Origin: Cacconaster sp045599325
Lineage (GTDB): Bacteria > Bacteroidota > Bacteroidia > Bacteroidales > UBA932
DNA length: 64,000 nt
Assembly (NCBI GenBank): GCA_045599325.1
Contig: JAZRVT010000034.1
Coordinates: 1 to 64,000, forward strand
Reading direction: 5' to 3'
This document shows, piece by piece, positions 16,656 to 24,656 of the stretch; positions within the stretch are counted from its first letter, which is position 1; each line of letters begins with the position of its first letter. The position numbers and the translations under genes were made by a program. Below the pieces are notes generated by a model, which saw nothing but the letters and a program-made list of their open reading frames with translations, did no database searches and had not been told where the DNA came from.

Positions 16656-18449
16656 ATGCTTCAGGTACTTCCCCAGAACATATCGAATCTAATAGCAGCC
16701 GGCGAGGTGGTGTCCCGCCCCGCCTCAGTTGTCAAGGAGCTGGTAGAGAATGCAGTCGATGCCGGCGCCTCATCCATCACCGTCGTCGTATCGGATTCTG
16801 GAAGGACCCTGATCCAGGTCATCGACAACGGATGCGGGATGACTCCGGAAGAGGCCGTGCTCTGCTTCCAGAGGCACGCAACCAGCAAGATAGCCAGCGC
16901 CGAAGACCTTGAGAGGATAATGACATACGGTTTCCGTGGAGAGGCTCTCGCCTCAATCGCAGCCGTTGCTGAGGTGACCCTCAGGACCCGCAGGCCGGAC
17001 GCGGAGATTGCCACTGAAGTCACAGTCTCAGGTACCTCTGAGCCCCGTTCCGGGAGTGTCGCGGCACCTGCCGGCACAAGCATCTCCGTGCGCAGCCTCT
17101 TCTACAACGTTCCGGCCAGAAGAAAATTCCTCAAGTCTGACAGCGCCGAGCTCAGGAACATCGTCCAGGAATTCCTGAGAATCGCTCTCATACGCACCGG
17201 CCTCGCGCTGAAACTGGTCTCGAACGGAAAGGAACTCTATAACCTGCGTCCAGCCAGGAATACGAAGCAGCGCATCAATGACGTGTTCGGGATGAACCTG
17301 GCCAAGGGGCTCGTCGAGGTGAAGGTCGACACCACTCTGGTCCGGGTAAGCGGATATATCGGGAACCCTCTCGACGCCCACAAGCGCCAGGGCAACCAGT
17401 ATCTGTTTGTCAACGGCCGCTTCTTCAAGTCACCGTTCCTCCACAAGGCGGTCTGCAAGCCTTACGAGAAGCTCATCCCTGAAGATACCCTTCCCGCATA
17501 TTTCATCTTCCTCGAGACAGACCCGGAGAAGGTTGACGTGAACATACACCCTGCCAAGACTGAGGTCAAGTTCGAGGACGAGCCTCTGATATTCGAGATA
17601 CTGTCCGCCTGTGTAAGGGAGGCGCTGGGCAAGAATGACTTCACGCCGAGCATCGACTTTGACGTGAAAGGCGCTCCGGAAATCCCGCTGATGCCTGATT
17701 TCAAGCCGGGCGGATTCAACCCTGGGAGATTCAGGACGCCTTCCATAGACTACGACCCTCTTTTCAATCCTTTCAACCTTGGCAATCAGCTGCAGAACGG
17801 TCCTGAACCTGCCTTCGAACCCTCTTTCGAACCGACGCTGCCACAGCCGCAGAGCTACGGCAGGCTTTTCGAGGAAGACGGCGCTTCCAGGAACTCGAAA
17901 CTTCTCGTCCTGCAGCAGAAATACATAGTCACGCCCGTCAGGTCGGGCCTTATGGTAGTCGACATCCTCCGCGCAAGGGAGAGGATATACTACGAACGTT
18001 ACCTGGAAAAGCTGGCCGAGCAGCTGCCTGTCAGTGTGCAGACCCTTTTCCCTCTGACATTCACCCTTTCTGCCGAAGACCATATGACCCTGCTCGAGCA
18101 GCCGGACCTTCTCGAATCACTCGGATTCGACATCCGCGACTTCGGCGGGACGTCAGTGGTGGTCCACGGCCTGCCGGAAGGATACAGCGCCGGAGAGGAG
18201 TCGGTCCGCCGATGCCTCGACGAACTGATCTCGGCCCTCAGGGATGACACCTCTCTCGATGACCACAGCAGTCATATGGCTGCAAAAATGGCAGAGAGTG
18301 CGGCAAAAAGCGGTCACGGTGCAATGAATCCTGAAGAGGCACAATTGTTGGTCGACCAGCTCTTCGCCTGCAGGGAGCCCGGTCTCACCCCTGGCGGACG
18401 CAGGTGCACCGCAATGATAACACTGGAAGAATTGGAGAAAAAGCTATGA
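16656..18449 (+). CDS. mutL: DNA mismatch repair protein MutL
   Basis: A 597-residue MutL, the mismatch-repair matchmaker. The N-terminal GHKL ATPase is intact: 'LIAAGEVVSRPASVVKELVENAVDAG' region, 'DNGCGM', 'RHATSKI' and 'GFRGEALASI'. A Pro/Phe-rich linker follows (~350-410), then a C-terminal dimerisation domain. Odd point: where endonuclease-type MutL has a DQHAxxERxxxE metal motif, this protein reads 'DILRARERIYYERY' (~432-445). The acidic Asp and Glu remain, but Gln-His and the second His are lost. The usual CPHGRP is 'CREPGLTPGGRR'. Nicking activity may be absent or altered. The ATGA at 18446-18449 couples it to the rhomboid gene. Confidence 0.95.
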   Translation: MLQVLPQNISNLIAAGEVVSRPASVVKELVENAVDAGASSITVVVSDSGRTLIQVIDNGCGMTPEEAVLCFQRHATSKIASAEDLERIMTYGFRGEALASIAAVAEVTLRTRRPDAEIATEVTVSGTSEPRSGSVAAPAGTSISVRSLFYNVPARRKFLKSDSAELRNIVQEFLRIALIRTGLALKLVSNGKELYNLRPARNTKQRINDVFGMNLAKGLVEVKVDTTLVRVSGYIGNPLDAHKRQGNQYLFVNGRFFKSPFLHKAVCKPYEKLIPEDTLPAYFIFLETDPEKVDVNIHPAKTEVKFEDEPLIFEILSACVREALGKNDFTPSIDFDVKGAPEIPLMPDFKPGGFNPGRFRTPSIDYDPLFNPFNLGNQLQNGPEPAFEPSFEPTLPQPQSYGRLFEEDGASRNSKLLVLQQKYIVTPVRSGLMVVDILRARERIYYERYLEKLAEQLPVSVQTLFPLTFTLSAEDHMTLLEQPDLLESLGFDIRDFGGTSVVVHGLPEGYSAGEESVRRCLDELISALRDDTSLDDHSSHMAAKMAESAAKSGHGAMNPEEAQLLVDQLFACREPGLTPGGRRCTAMITLEELEKKL

Positions 18450-19048
18450 GAAATCTGCCGCCCGTAGTCAGAAACCTGCTGATAATCAATTTTATCATAT
18501 ATTTTGCAACCACCATCATCGGGGATGCTATGTACGAGTACTTCGCGCTCTTCCCTGTGGCCTCGCCGTTCTTCCACTGGTGGCAGTTCATCACCCACCT
18601 CTTCGTCCACGGCGGATTCGCCCACGTGTTCTTCAATATGTGGGCACTCTTCATGTTCGGACCGGTTCTCGAGCAGATGTGGGGCGGGAAGAAGTTCCTC
18701 CTGTTCTATTTCATCTGCGGACTCGGAGCGGCAGGCTGTCACGAGATTGTCCAGGCACTGAGCGGAACCGCCCTCAACGTCCCTACCGTCGGCGCATCAG
18801 GCGCCATCTACGGCGTGATGCTCGGCTTCGCGATGCTCTACCCTGACAGCGTGCTGACGCTGATATTCCCACCTATCTCGCTCAAGGCGAAATGGTGGCT
18901 CGTGATATATGCTGTGATCGAACTCGCCACAGGCATCTTCGCCACAAGCGACGGAGTGGCCCACTTCGCCCATCTCGGCGGAATGCTGTTCGGGCTGATA
19001 ATGATTCTCCGGTGGAAAAAGGGCGGAAAACTATACAACGAATGGTAA
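18446..19048 (+). CDS. Rhomboid family intramembrane serine protease
   Basis: A 200-residue six-helix membrane protease. The start at 18446 overlaps the mutL stop (ATGA); a longer upstream frame inside mutL lacks a rhomboid-like start. Motifs: 'FVHGGFAHVFFNMWALFMFG' (conserved His and Asn of helix 2, oxyanion), 'GASGAIYG' (catalytic Ser, GxSG), and 'HFAHLGGMLFG' (catalytic His). It cleaves membrane proteins within the lipid bilayer; substrates are unknown. Its end overlaps the EEP gene by 7 bp. Confidence 0.93.
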   Translation: MRNLPPVVRNLLIINFIIYFATTIIGDAMYEYFALFPVASPFFHWWQFITHLFVHGGFAHVFFNMWALFMFGPVLEQMWGGKKFLLFYFICGLGAAGCHEIVQALSGTALNVPTVGASGAIYGVMLGFAMLYPDSVLTLIFPPISLKAKWWLVIYAVIELATGIFATSDGVAHFAHLGGMLFGLIMILRWKKGGKLYNEW

Positions 19049-20154
19049 AGGAAATCAAGAAACCGAAGTCCAAGCTCAGCAGGACCTCGAAACAGAGAAA
19101 CGACAGCTTCTCCTTCGGAGAGTTCCTGTTCAAGGTGGCAGCCACGGTCGCTGCCGCCGCCCTGATGATTTCCTACCTGTCCATCTTCATAAACCCTGAA
19201 CGGCATTGGTTGCCGATGTTCTTCGGCCTTTATTACATACCGATTGCCTTTTTCAATCTCCTTCTGCTGGCAATCGGGATATTCAGACGCAGGAGTTCAC
19301 TCCTCATCCCGATGATAGCCCTGATCCCATCCCTTTTCCTCGCGGACAAGTATGTAAAGATAGGGGCGGACGAGAGGGATCTTTCCGGTGACAGCGTCAA
19401 GGTTGTGTCATACAACCTCGGACGATTCATCGTGGGGAGCAGGGGCATAACAGCGGCAGAATCGCTCGCCGGCGTGATGGAGTTCATAAAGGAGCAGGAT
19501 GCTGACATTGTCTGCCTGCAGGAGTTCCAGTGCCCGGACCTGGAATCCCTCAAACAGTATTTCCCTGAATACCGGTATTCATCACAATACCTGAAAGAGG
19601 GACCGGGATATTTCGGGAACGTCATCCTCAGCAAGTATCCTGTCCTGAACAGCGAGAAGGTCAGCTTCCCCGAGACTGCCAACCTGTGCCTGAGGTCCGA
19701 CATACAGCTTGACGGCACTGTCCTGCGCATTTTCAACTGCCACCTCGAATCCAACGCCATCTCGTTCACGACAATAGTGAAGAGGCTCTCCCATAAGGAC
19801 GAGTTCAAGGACGAGATCGTACAGGTCCACGGAAAGCTCCGCAGCAAGGCCCAGAAGCGTGCCGAGCAGGTGGAGACCATCTGCAGGATGAATGATGAAA
19901 GCCCTTATCCTTCGCTGATATGCGGAGACTTCAACGACGTGCCGTCGTCATACACATACCACCGTCTCTCCTCGGGCAAGAAAGACAGCTTCTGCGAAGG
20001 CGGCAGGGGGTTCAGCGCCACCTATTCCAGGCTCTGGCCGCTGCTCCGCATAGACTATGTGCTGATTCCGTCCGAATTCGAAGCGGACAGTCACAAAGTG
20101 CACCGGATCGGCTGGTCCGACCATTATCCTGTAACTACCAATATCTATTATTAA
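19042..20154 (+). CDS. Membrane-anchored endonuclease/exonuclease/phosphatase family protein
   Basis: A 370-residue protein with two to three N-terminal membrane spans (~30-110) followed by an EEP catalytic domain. Motifs: 'VKVVSYNLGRF' (Asn), 'DIVCLQEFQ' (catalytic Glu), 'FNCHLESNA', 'ICGDFNDVPSS' (Asp/Asn), 'RIDYVLIP' and 'WSDHYPV' (terminal Asp-His). The ATG at 19042 overlaps the rhomboid stop (ATGGTAA). The family includes nucleases, phospholipid phosphatases and sphingomyelinases. The membrane anchor favours a lipid or cell-surface phosphoester substrate, but the sequence does not decide. The pairing with a rhomboid gene is common in Bacteroidota. Confidence 0.88.
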   Translation: MVKEIKKPKSKLSRTSKQRNDSFSFGEFLFKVAATVAAAALMISYLSIFINPERHWLPMFFGLYYIPIAFFNLLLLAIGIFRRRSSLLIPMIALIPSLFLADKYVKIGADERDLSGDSVKVVSYNLGRFIVGSRGITAAESLAGVMEFIKEQDADIVCLQEFQCPDLESLKQYFPEYRYSSQYLKEGPGYFGNVILSKYPVLNSEKVSFPETANLCLRSDIQLDGTVLRIFNCHLESNAISFTTIVKRLSHKDEFKDEIVQVHGKLRSKAQKRAEQVETICRMNDESPYPSLICGDFNDVPSSYTYHRLSSGKKDSFCEGGRGFSATYSRLWPLLRIDYVLIPSEFEADSHKVHRIGWSDHYPVTTNIYY

Positions 20155-20155
20155 T

Positions 20156-20728
20156 ATGGAACTTGACCTTGAAGAGATAAACGCGGCCGTCGAGGTTCTC
20201 AAGCAGGGAGGCATAATCCTCTATCCGACAGACACTGTCTGGGGCATCGGCTGCGACGCCACCGACAGGGAGGCAGTCGCCAGAGTGTTCGAACTCAAGA
20301 AGCGTTCGGACAGCAAGAGCCTGATCACCCTGGTCTCCGACACTGCGATGCTTGAAAAATATGTCACCGAAATACCGGAAATAGCCCTCAACCTGATCGA
20401 GGTGAACGACAAGCCAATGACCATCATCTATCCCGGCGCCACAGGTCTTGCCGAGAATGTCGTCGCCCCTGACGGCAGCGCAGGGATCCGCATCCCTATG
20501 AGCGAATTCTGCGTCGAACTTGTCAGGAGGTTCCGCAAGCCCGTTGTCTCCACCTCAGCCAACATATCGGGCGAACCGGCCCCCGCATTCTACGAAGAGA
20601 TCCCTATCGACATCATCGAGGCCGTTGACTGGGTCGCCGACCCTTACCTTGAAGAAGGGGCAACAGGCGAGCCGTCACAGATCATAAAGGTTGGGACCGG
20701 AGGAGAGATCACAATCCTGCGCCAGTAA
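20156..20728 (+). CDS. L-threonylcarbamoyladenylate synthase (Sua5/YciO/YrdC)
   Basis: A 190-residue protein of the TsaC-type (YrdC) fold. It makes threonylcarbamoyl-AMP from threonine, bicarbonate and ATP, the first step of t6A37 tRNA modification. Motifs: 'GGIILYPTDTVWGIGCDA', the 'KKRSDSKSLITLVSD' loop (KRxxxKP-like), 'GSAGIRIPM' and 'PVVSTSANISGEPAP'. Its length fits the short form, without the Sua5 C-terminal domain. It starts 1 bp after the EEP stop and precedes cca by 4 bp, so two tRNA-maturation genes are adjacent. Confidence 0.93.
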   Translation: MELDLEEINAAVEVLKQGGIILYPTDTVWGIGCDATDREAVARVFELKKRSDSKSLITLVSDTAMLEKYVTEIPEIALNLIEVNDKPMTIIYPGATGLAENVVAPDGSAGIRIPMSEFCVELVRRFRKPVVSTSANISGEPAPAFYEEIPIDIIEAVDWVADPYLEEGATGEPSQIIKVGTGGEITILRQ

Positions 20729-20732
20729 GAAG

Positions 20733-22133
20733 ATGTTTGAAGAGGCCATCAAGGGTAAGATTTTCGAAGTCGTCTCGGAGTGTGCACGCAGGCAGGGCGT
20801 ACGCGCTTTCGTGATAGGCGGCTATGTCCGTGACTGGTTCCTCCAGCGGCCGAACAACGACATCGACATAGTTGTCGAGGGCAGCGGCATAGCTCTCGCG
20901 GAGGCTGTCGCGGAGAAACTCCACACCAAGGTCTCCGTCTTCAAGAATTTCGGCACCGCAATGCTCCGCCACCACGACACAGAACTTGAGTTCGTGGGCG
21001 CGCGCCGCGAATCCTACCGTGCGAACTCCCGCAAGCCGATTGTGGAGGACGGGACTCTCGAAGAGGACCAGGAACGCCGCGACTTCACCATCAATGCAAT
21101 GGCGTTCAGCCTCCAGAAAGAGACTTACGGAGACCTCGTGGATCCCTTCGGAGGCATACGTGACCTGAACGCGGGCCTGATCAGGACCCCGCTGGACCCG
21201 GACACCACATACAGCGACGACCCTCTCAGGATGCTGCGCGCCATCCGCTTCGCAACCCAGCTCGGGTTCACCATAGTGCCCGAGTCGACAGACTCCATCA
21301 GGCGCAACAGGGAGCGCATCACAATCCTCTCGCAGGAGCGCATCGCGGACGAACTGGCCAAGATAATGAAAACCCCGAAGCCTTCAACAGGCTTCTACCT
21401 GCTTGACGAATGCGGTCTGCTGCCGCTCATCCTCCCCGCCCTCTCCAACCTGAAGGGGGTCGAGACAATGGAGGGGCGCGGCCACAAGGACAACTTCCGT
21501 CACTCCCTCCAGGTGCTCGACAATGTGGCTGCCGAAAGCGAAAACATCTGGCTCCGCTGGGCCGCGCTTCTGCACGATATCGGCAAGGCCTCGACCAAGA
21601 AATATGAGCCGGGAACCGGCTGGACCTTCCACGGCCACGACTGTGTCGGCGGCAAAATGGTCAAGGGGGTCTTCAACAGGCTGAAGATGTCGCAGACCGA
21701 GGATATGAAATATGTCCAGAAACTAGTCTCACTGCACCTCCGCCCGATCGCCCTGGTGACCGACGAGGTCACAGACTCCGCCGTCCGCCGCCTGCTCTTC
21801 GATGCGGGTGACGACATCGACGATCTGATGATACTCTGCAAGGCCGACATAACCTCGGCCAACGAGCAGAAGGTCGAACGCTACAAGCGCCAGTATGAGG
21901 ATGTCCAGCGCAAGCTGCGGGAAGTCGAGGAGAAGGATGCCGTACGCAACTTCAAGAACCCTGTCACGGGCGACCTCATAATGGAGCGCTACCACATCCA
22001 GCCCTGCAAGGAGATCGGCATAATCAAGGAGTATGTCAAGGAGGCTATCCTCGACGGAATCATACCGAACGAATATGACGCTGCTGTAAGGCTGATGGAG
22101 GAGAAGGCCCGGGAACTCGGCATCGCGGACTAG
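20733..22133 (+). CDS. cca: CCA tRNA nucleotidyltransferase with HD domain
   Basis: A 466-residue class II nucleotidyltransferase that adds or repairs the CCA end of tRNA. Start at ATG 20733, just after the sua5 stop. Head motifs: 'VIGGYVRDWFLQRPNNDIDIVV' region (GGxxRD and the DxD metal pair), 'RRESYR' and 'RRDFTINAMA'. The neck region follows ('DDPLRMLRAIRFATQLGF'). The C-terminal half has an HD domain ('ALLHDIGK', 'FHGHDCVGG'), which in bacterial enzymes carries phosphohydrolase activity. The HD domain and the CCA/poly(A) head together fit the usual Bacteroidota Cca. Last gene of the run; convergent with divIC. Confidence 0.94.
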   Translation: MFEEAIKGKIFEVVSECARRQGVRAFVIGGYVRDWFLQRPNNDIDIVVEGSGIALAEAVAEKLHTKVSVFKNFGTAMLRHHDTELEFVGARRESYRANSRKPIVEDGTLEEDQERRDFTINAMAFSLQKETYGDLVDPFGGIRDLNAGLIRTPLDPDTTYSDDPLRMLRAIRFATQLGFTIVPESTDSIRRNRERITILSQERIADELAKIMKTPKPSTGFYLLDECGLLPLILPALSNLKGVETMEGRGHKDNFRHSLQVLDNVAAESENIWLRWAALLHDIGKASTKKYEPGTGWTFHGHDCVGGKMVKGVFNRLKMSQTEDMKYVQKLVSLHLRPIALVTDEVTDSAVRRLLFDAGDDIDDLMILCKADITSANEQKVERYKRQYEDVQRKLREVEEKDAVRNFKNPVTGDLIMERYHIQPCKEIGIIKEYVKEAILDGIIPNEYDAAVRLMEEKARELGIAD

Positions 22134-22139
22134 ACCGCG

Positions 22140-22466
22140 CTATTCAACCACATAGACAGTCTCACCAGGCTCGCTGTAGAGGTATTCCTCACGGGCGAAT
22201 GTCTCGAGTGTGTCCTTCTGGGAATGAAGCTGTTCGAGTTTGTTGTCCATCGAGGCGATCTCCCTCTGATAGAACTCGATCTGCTGTTTCTGGGCGCGCA
22301 CCTGACGGCGTGTGCGGATGATGCTGCCGATGTTGTTGGTGTCGAAGAATGCGAACCAGACTACGAAAATGAGGGCCACGATGAAGTACTTGCTGAGGAC
22401 AACGTGGAGCACAGGGTGTTCCCTGAGTTCGTGGTATTTCTCCCCTATTTTCGACAAAAACGACAT
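22140..22466 (-). CDS. Septum formation initiator, DivIC/FtsB family
   Basis: A 108-residue bitopic membrane protein of the divisome. A short cytoplasmic N-terminus is followed by a transmembrane helix (~26-44: 'YFIVALIFVVWFAFF') and a coiled coil (~55-95) typical of FtsB/DivIC, which pairs with FtsL and recruits the septal synthase. The start is taken as ATG 22466. An in-frame GTG at 22484 lies inside the -7 box (22484-22491) and so would be upstream of the transcription start. Confidence 0.85.
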   Translation of the reverse strand: MSFLSKIGEKYHELREHPVLHVVLSKYFIVALIFVVWFAFFDTNNIGSIIRTRRQVRAQKQQIEFYQREIASMDNKLEQLHSQKDTLETFAREEYLYSEPGETVYVVE

Positions 22467-22483
22467 CTGACCGCTATTTTTCA

Positions 22484-22491
22484 CAAAATTA
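22484..22491 (-). promoter_or_regulatory. -7 box of divIC
   Basis: TAATTTTG on the minus strand. It overlaps an in-frame GTG and therefore supports the downstream ATG at 22466 as the start. Confidence 0.6.
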
Positions 22492-22508
22492 ATTATTATT
22501 TTTGATTG

Positions 22509-23327
22509 ATGATAAAACAGTTAAGATATTTCAAGCCCACTCTCGGAGAGAGTTGGGCGATGGTTTTCCTGATGCTTGCAGGAAGCCTGGTGACGGGTTT
22601 CATCGCCGGCTTCATAATGCCCGACGCCCCGGAGTGGGTGACATATACCATCTCCATGCTCTTCCCTTTCGCCTACGCCTTCCTGAAGGCGAGGAACTGC
22701 GAGGCTTCCGGCGTAGCTGCCGTCGATCTGCAGGCACCACGTTTCGGTTCCCTGGGCTGCTTCCGCTTCGTCCTGCTGTCAGCCCTGGCGATGATCACCA
22801 TGACCATCGTCGTTGAACCGGCCACCTCCTGGATCCCTATGCCGGACTATATAAAGACCCTGTTCGAGGAGATGTTCTACAAGATCAGCCTGTTCGACGG
22901 AATCCTCGCCACCTGCATTCTTGCCCCTCTCTGCGAAGAGACCCTCTGCAGAGGACTGATGCTGCGCGGAATGCTGCAGACAAAGGCTCCCTGGAAGGCC
23001 ATATTATGGTCCGCATTCCTGTTTGCCTTCATGCATATGAACCCCTGGCAGGGGATACCTGCCTTTATGATAGGCATCCTCTTCGGCTGGCTCTACTACA
23101 AGACACGCAGCCTCTGGCTCACCATCTTCCTTCACTGCCTCAACAACTCGATATCCACCTTCCTGACACACCGATTCCCTGAGATCGGCATAGACACGAT
23201 GTTCTCAGACCTGATGTCTCACACCGCCTATATCATCACTTTTGCAGCATCTTTCATTGTGCTGACACTGATCATATATATAATACATGCGAAAACTGTA
23301 TCCTCTGAAATTCAGACCCACTCCTAA
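22509..23327 (+). CDS. CPBP family intramembrane glutamic protease
   Basis: A 272-residue membrane protein with about seven to eight helices. CPBP/Abi motifs: 'LCEETLCRGLMLRGML' (EExxxR; catalytic Glu pair and Arg), 'FAFMHMNPWQ' (FxxxH) and 'FLHCLNNSIS' (HxxxN). These enzymes are CAAX-protease-like intramembrane proteases; bacterial members act in peptide maturation or self-immunity, and the substrate here is unknown. ATG 22509 is used rather than the TTG just before it. The coding end overlaps manA by 41 bp in a different frame, which is unusually long. Confidence 0.88.
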   Translation: MIKQLRYFKPTLGESWAMVFLMLAGSLVTGFIAGFIMPDAPEWVTYTISMLFPFAYAFLKARNCEASGVAAVDLQAPRFGSLGCFRFVLLSALAMITMTIVVEPATSWIPMPDYIKTLFEEMFYKISLFDGILATCILAPLCEETLCRGLMLRGMLQTKAPWKAILWSAFLFAFMHMNPWQGIPAFMIGILFGWLYYKTRSLWLTIFLHCLNNSISTFLTHRFPEIGIDTMFSDLMSHTAYIITFAASFIVLTLIIYIIHAKTVSSEIQTHS

Positions 23328-24249
23328 GGAGAAGGTCTGGGGCGAGGAAATCTGGGAAGTCGCCGCAATGGATGAGGATCCGTCCGAGATAGAGAACGGT
23401 TTCCTCGCCGGCAACGACCTTGCGGACATCCTCGAAACATATATGGGAGAACTTGTCGGAGACGCCATATTCGACTGGTACAACCTTCAGTTCCCCCTCC
23501 TTGTCAAACTGCTCAATGTAAAGGACCGCCTCTCGGTCCAGGTACATCCTGACGACGAGACAGCCTTCGACCGCTTCTATTCCAGCGGCAAGACCGAATT
23601 CTGGTATGTGGTCTCGGCAGGGCCCGGTGCAAAGGCCTGGATAGGATTCAAGCGTGAGACCGACGGCTCGGAGTTCTACACCGCCTGCCGCAACGGCACT
23701 GTCACGGAACTTATGAACGAGTACCGCCCGCAGCCGGGCGACTGCTTCTTCATCCCTGCAGGCACGGTACACGCCTGCGGAGGGGACCTTCTCATCGCAG
23801 AGATCCAGGAATCAAGCGACCTCGCGTTCCGGCTCTATGACTGGGGACGGGAGAACGACCCCGCCACCGCCCGCCAGATGCATCTCGACGAGGCCATCGA
23901 CTGCATAGACTATCAGCCTTATGACCCGGCAAACCGCAAGAGGAAGGGAGACGGCATCACCGCTCTGGCCAAATGCCCGCACTTTGCAGTCCGCAGCATA
24001 GACGTGACCGGCACGTTCAATGTCAGGACAGGGGCTTACAGCAGCTGCGTGGTCTATTTCTGCACCGAAGGGGAGGCCGTTGTCCAGTCTGGCAGCGACA
24101 CATTGAGGCTGGCCAGGGGCGAATCTCTCCTTGTCCCGGCATCGCTCGACGAGATTCTCGTATCACCGGTGCAGGCGGCCACCCACCTTCTCGAAATCTA
24201 TGTTCCCCAGCCAGCGGAAGAGGCTGACAGCTATATGGAGGAAAAGTGA
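23287..24249 (+). CDS. manA: Class I mannose-6-phosphate isomerase
   Basis: A 320-residue type I phosphomannose isomerase, interconverting mannose-6-phosphate and fructose-6-phosphate in the cytoplasm with Zn2+. Motifs: start 'LYPLKFRPTPKEKVWG', 'LSVQVHPDDETA' (zinc Gln/His), 'KTEFWYVV' (zinc Glu), 'FIPAGTVHACGG' (zinc His) and 'EIQESSDLAFRLYDWGR'. It feeds mannose metabolism and is consistent with the GH92 mannosidase elsewhere in the window. It overlaps the CPBP gene by 41 bp at its start and the S4 gene by one base (TGATG) at its end. Confidence 0.93.
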   Translation: MRKLYPLKFRPTPKEKVWGEEIWEVAAMDEDPSEIENGFLAGNDLADILETYMGELVGDAIFDWYNLQFPLLVKLLNVKDRLSVQVHPDDETAFDRFYSSGKTEFWYVVSAGPGAKAWIGFKRETDGSEFYTACRNGTVTELMNEYRPQPGDCFFIPAGTVHACGGDLLIAEIQESSDLAFRLYDWGRENDPATARQMHLDEAIDCIDYQPYDPANRKRKGDGITALAKCPHFAVRSIDVTGTFNVRTGAYSSCVVYFCTEGEAVVQSGSDTLRLARGESLLVPASLDEILVSPVQAATHLLEIYVPQPAEEADSYMEEK

Positions 24250-24656
24250 TGGATTCTGTCAGAGTCGACAAATATCTGTGGGCAATCCGCGCCTTCAAGA
24301 CCAGGACGGACGCCACCGAAGCCTGCAAGGGAAACAAGATCACGGTCAACGGAAGCGCAATCAAGCCTGCGCGCGAAGTGAAGGCCGGCGACACCATCGA
24401 AGTCCGCAAAGGACCGGTTCTCTATACATTCAGGGTCATCGCCCCCCTCGAGAAGCGGGTCGGCGCAAAGGAAGTGCCGAATTATGCCGAGAACCTGACA
24501 CCTGAGAGCGAACTTGCCAAGCTCCACGCTCCTGTAGAGACCTTCTTCATCCGCAGGGACCGCGGCACAGGCCGTCCCACGAAGAAAGAGCGCAGGGATA
24601 TGGACACTCTCTACGACACTTTCTTCATTGAGGACGAGGAGGATTCCGAGGCCTAG
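24249..24656 (+). CDS. Hsp15-like S4-domain RNA-binding protein
   Basis: A 135-residue protein. The S4 RNA-binding domain occupies residues ~3-65 ('RVDKYLWAIRAFKTRTDA', 'ITVNGSAIKPAREVKAGDTIEV'), followed by a basic and then acidic tail ('RDRGTGRPTKKERRD', ending 'DEEDSEA'). This is the plan of Hsp15, which recycles 50S subunits carrying nascent peptide. The start at 24249 shares a base with the manA stop. Its TAG shares a CTAG tetranucleotide with the stop of the convergent symporter gene. Confidence 0.9.
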   Translation: MDSVRVDKYLWAIRAFKTRTDATEACKGNKITVNGSAIKPAREVKAGDTIEVRKGPVLYTFRVIAPLEKRVGAKEVPNYAENLTPESELAKLHAPVETFFIRRDRGTGRPTKKERRDMDTLYDTFFIEDEEDSEA

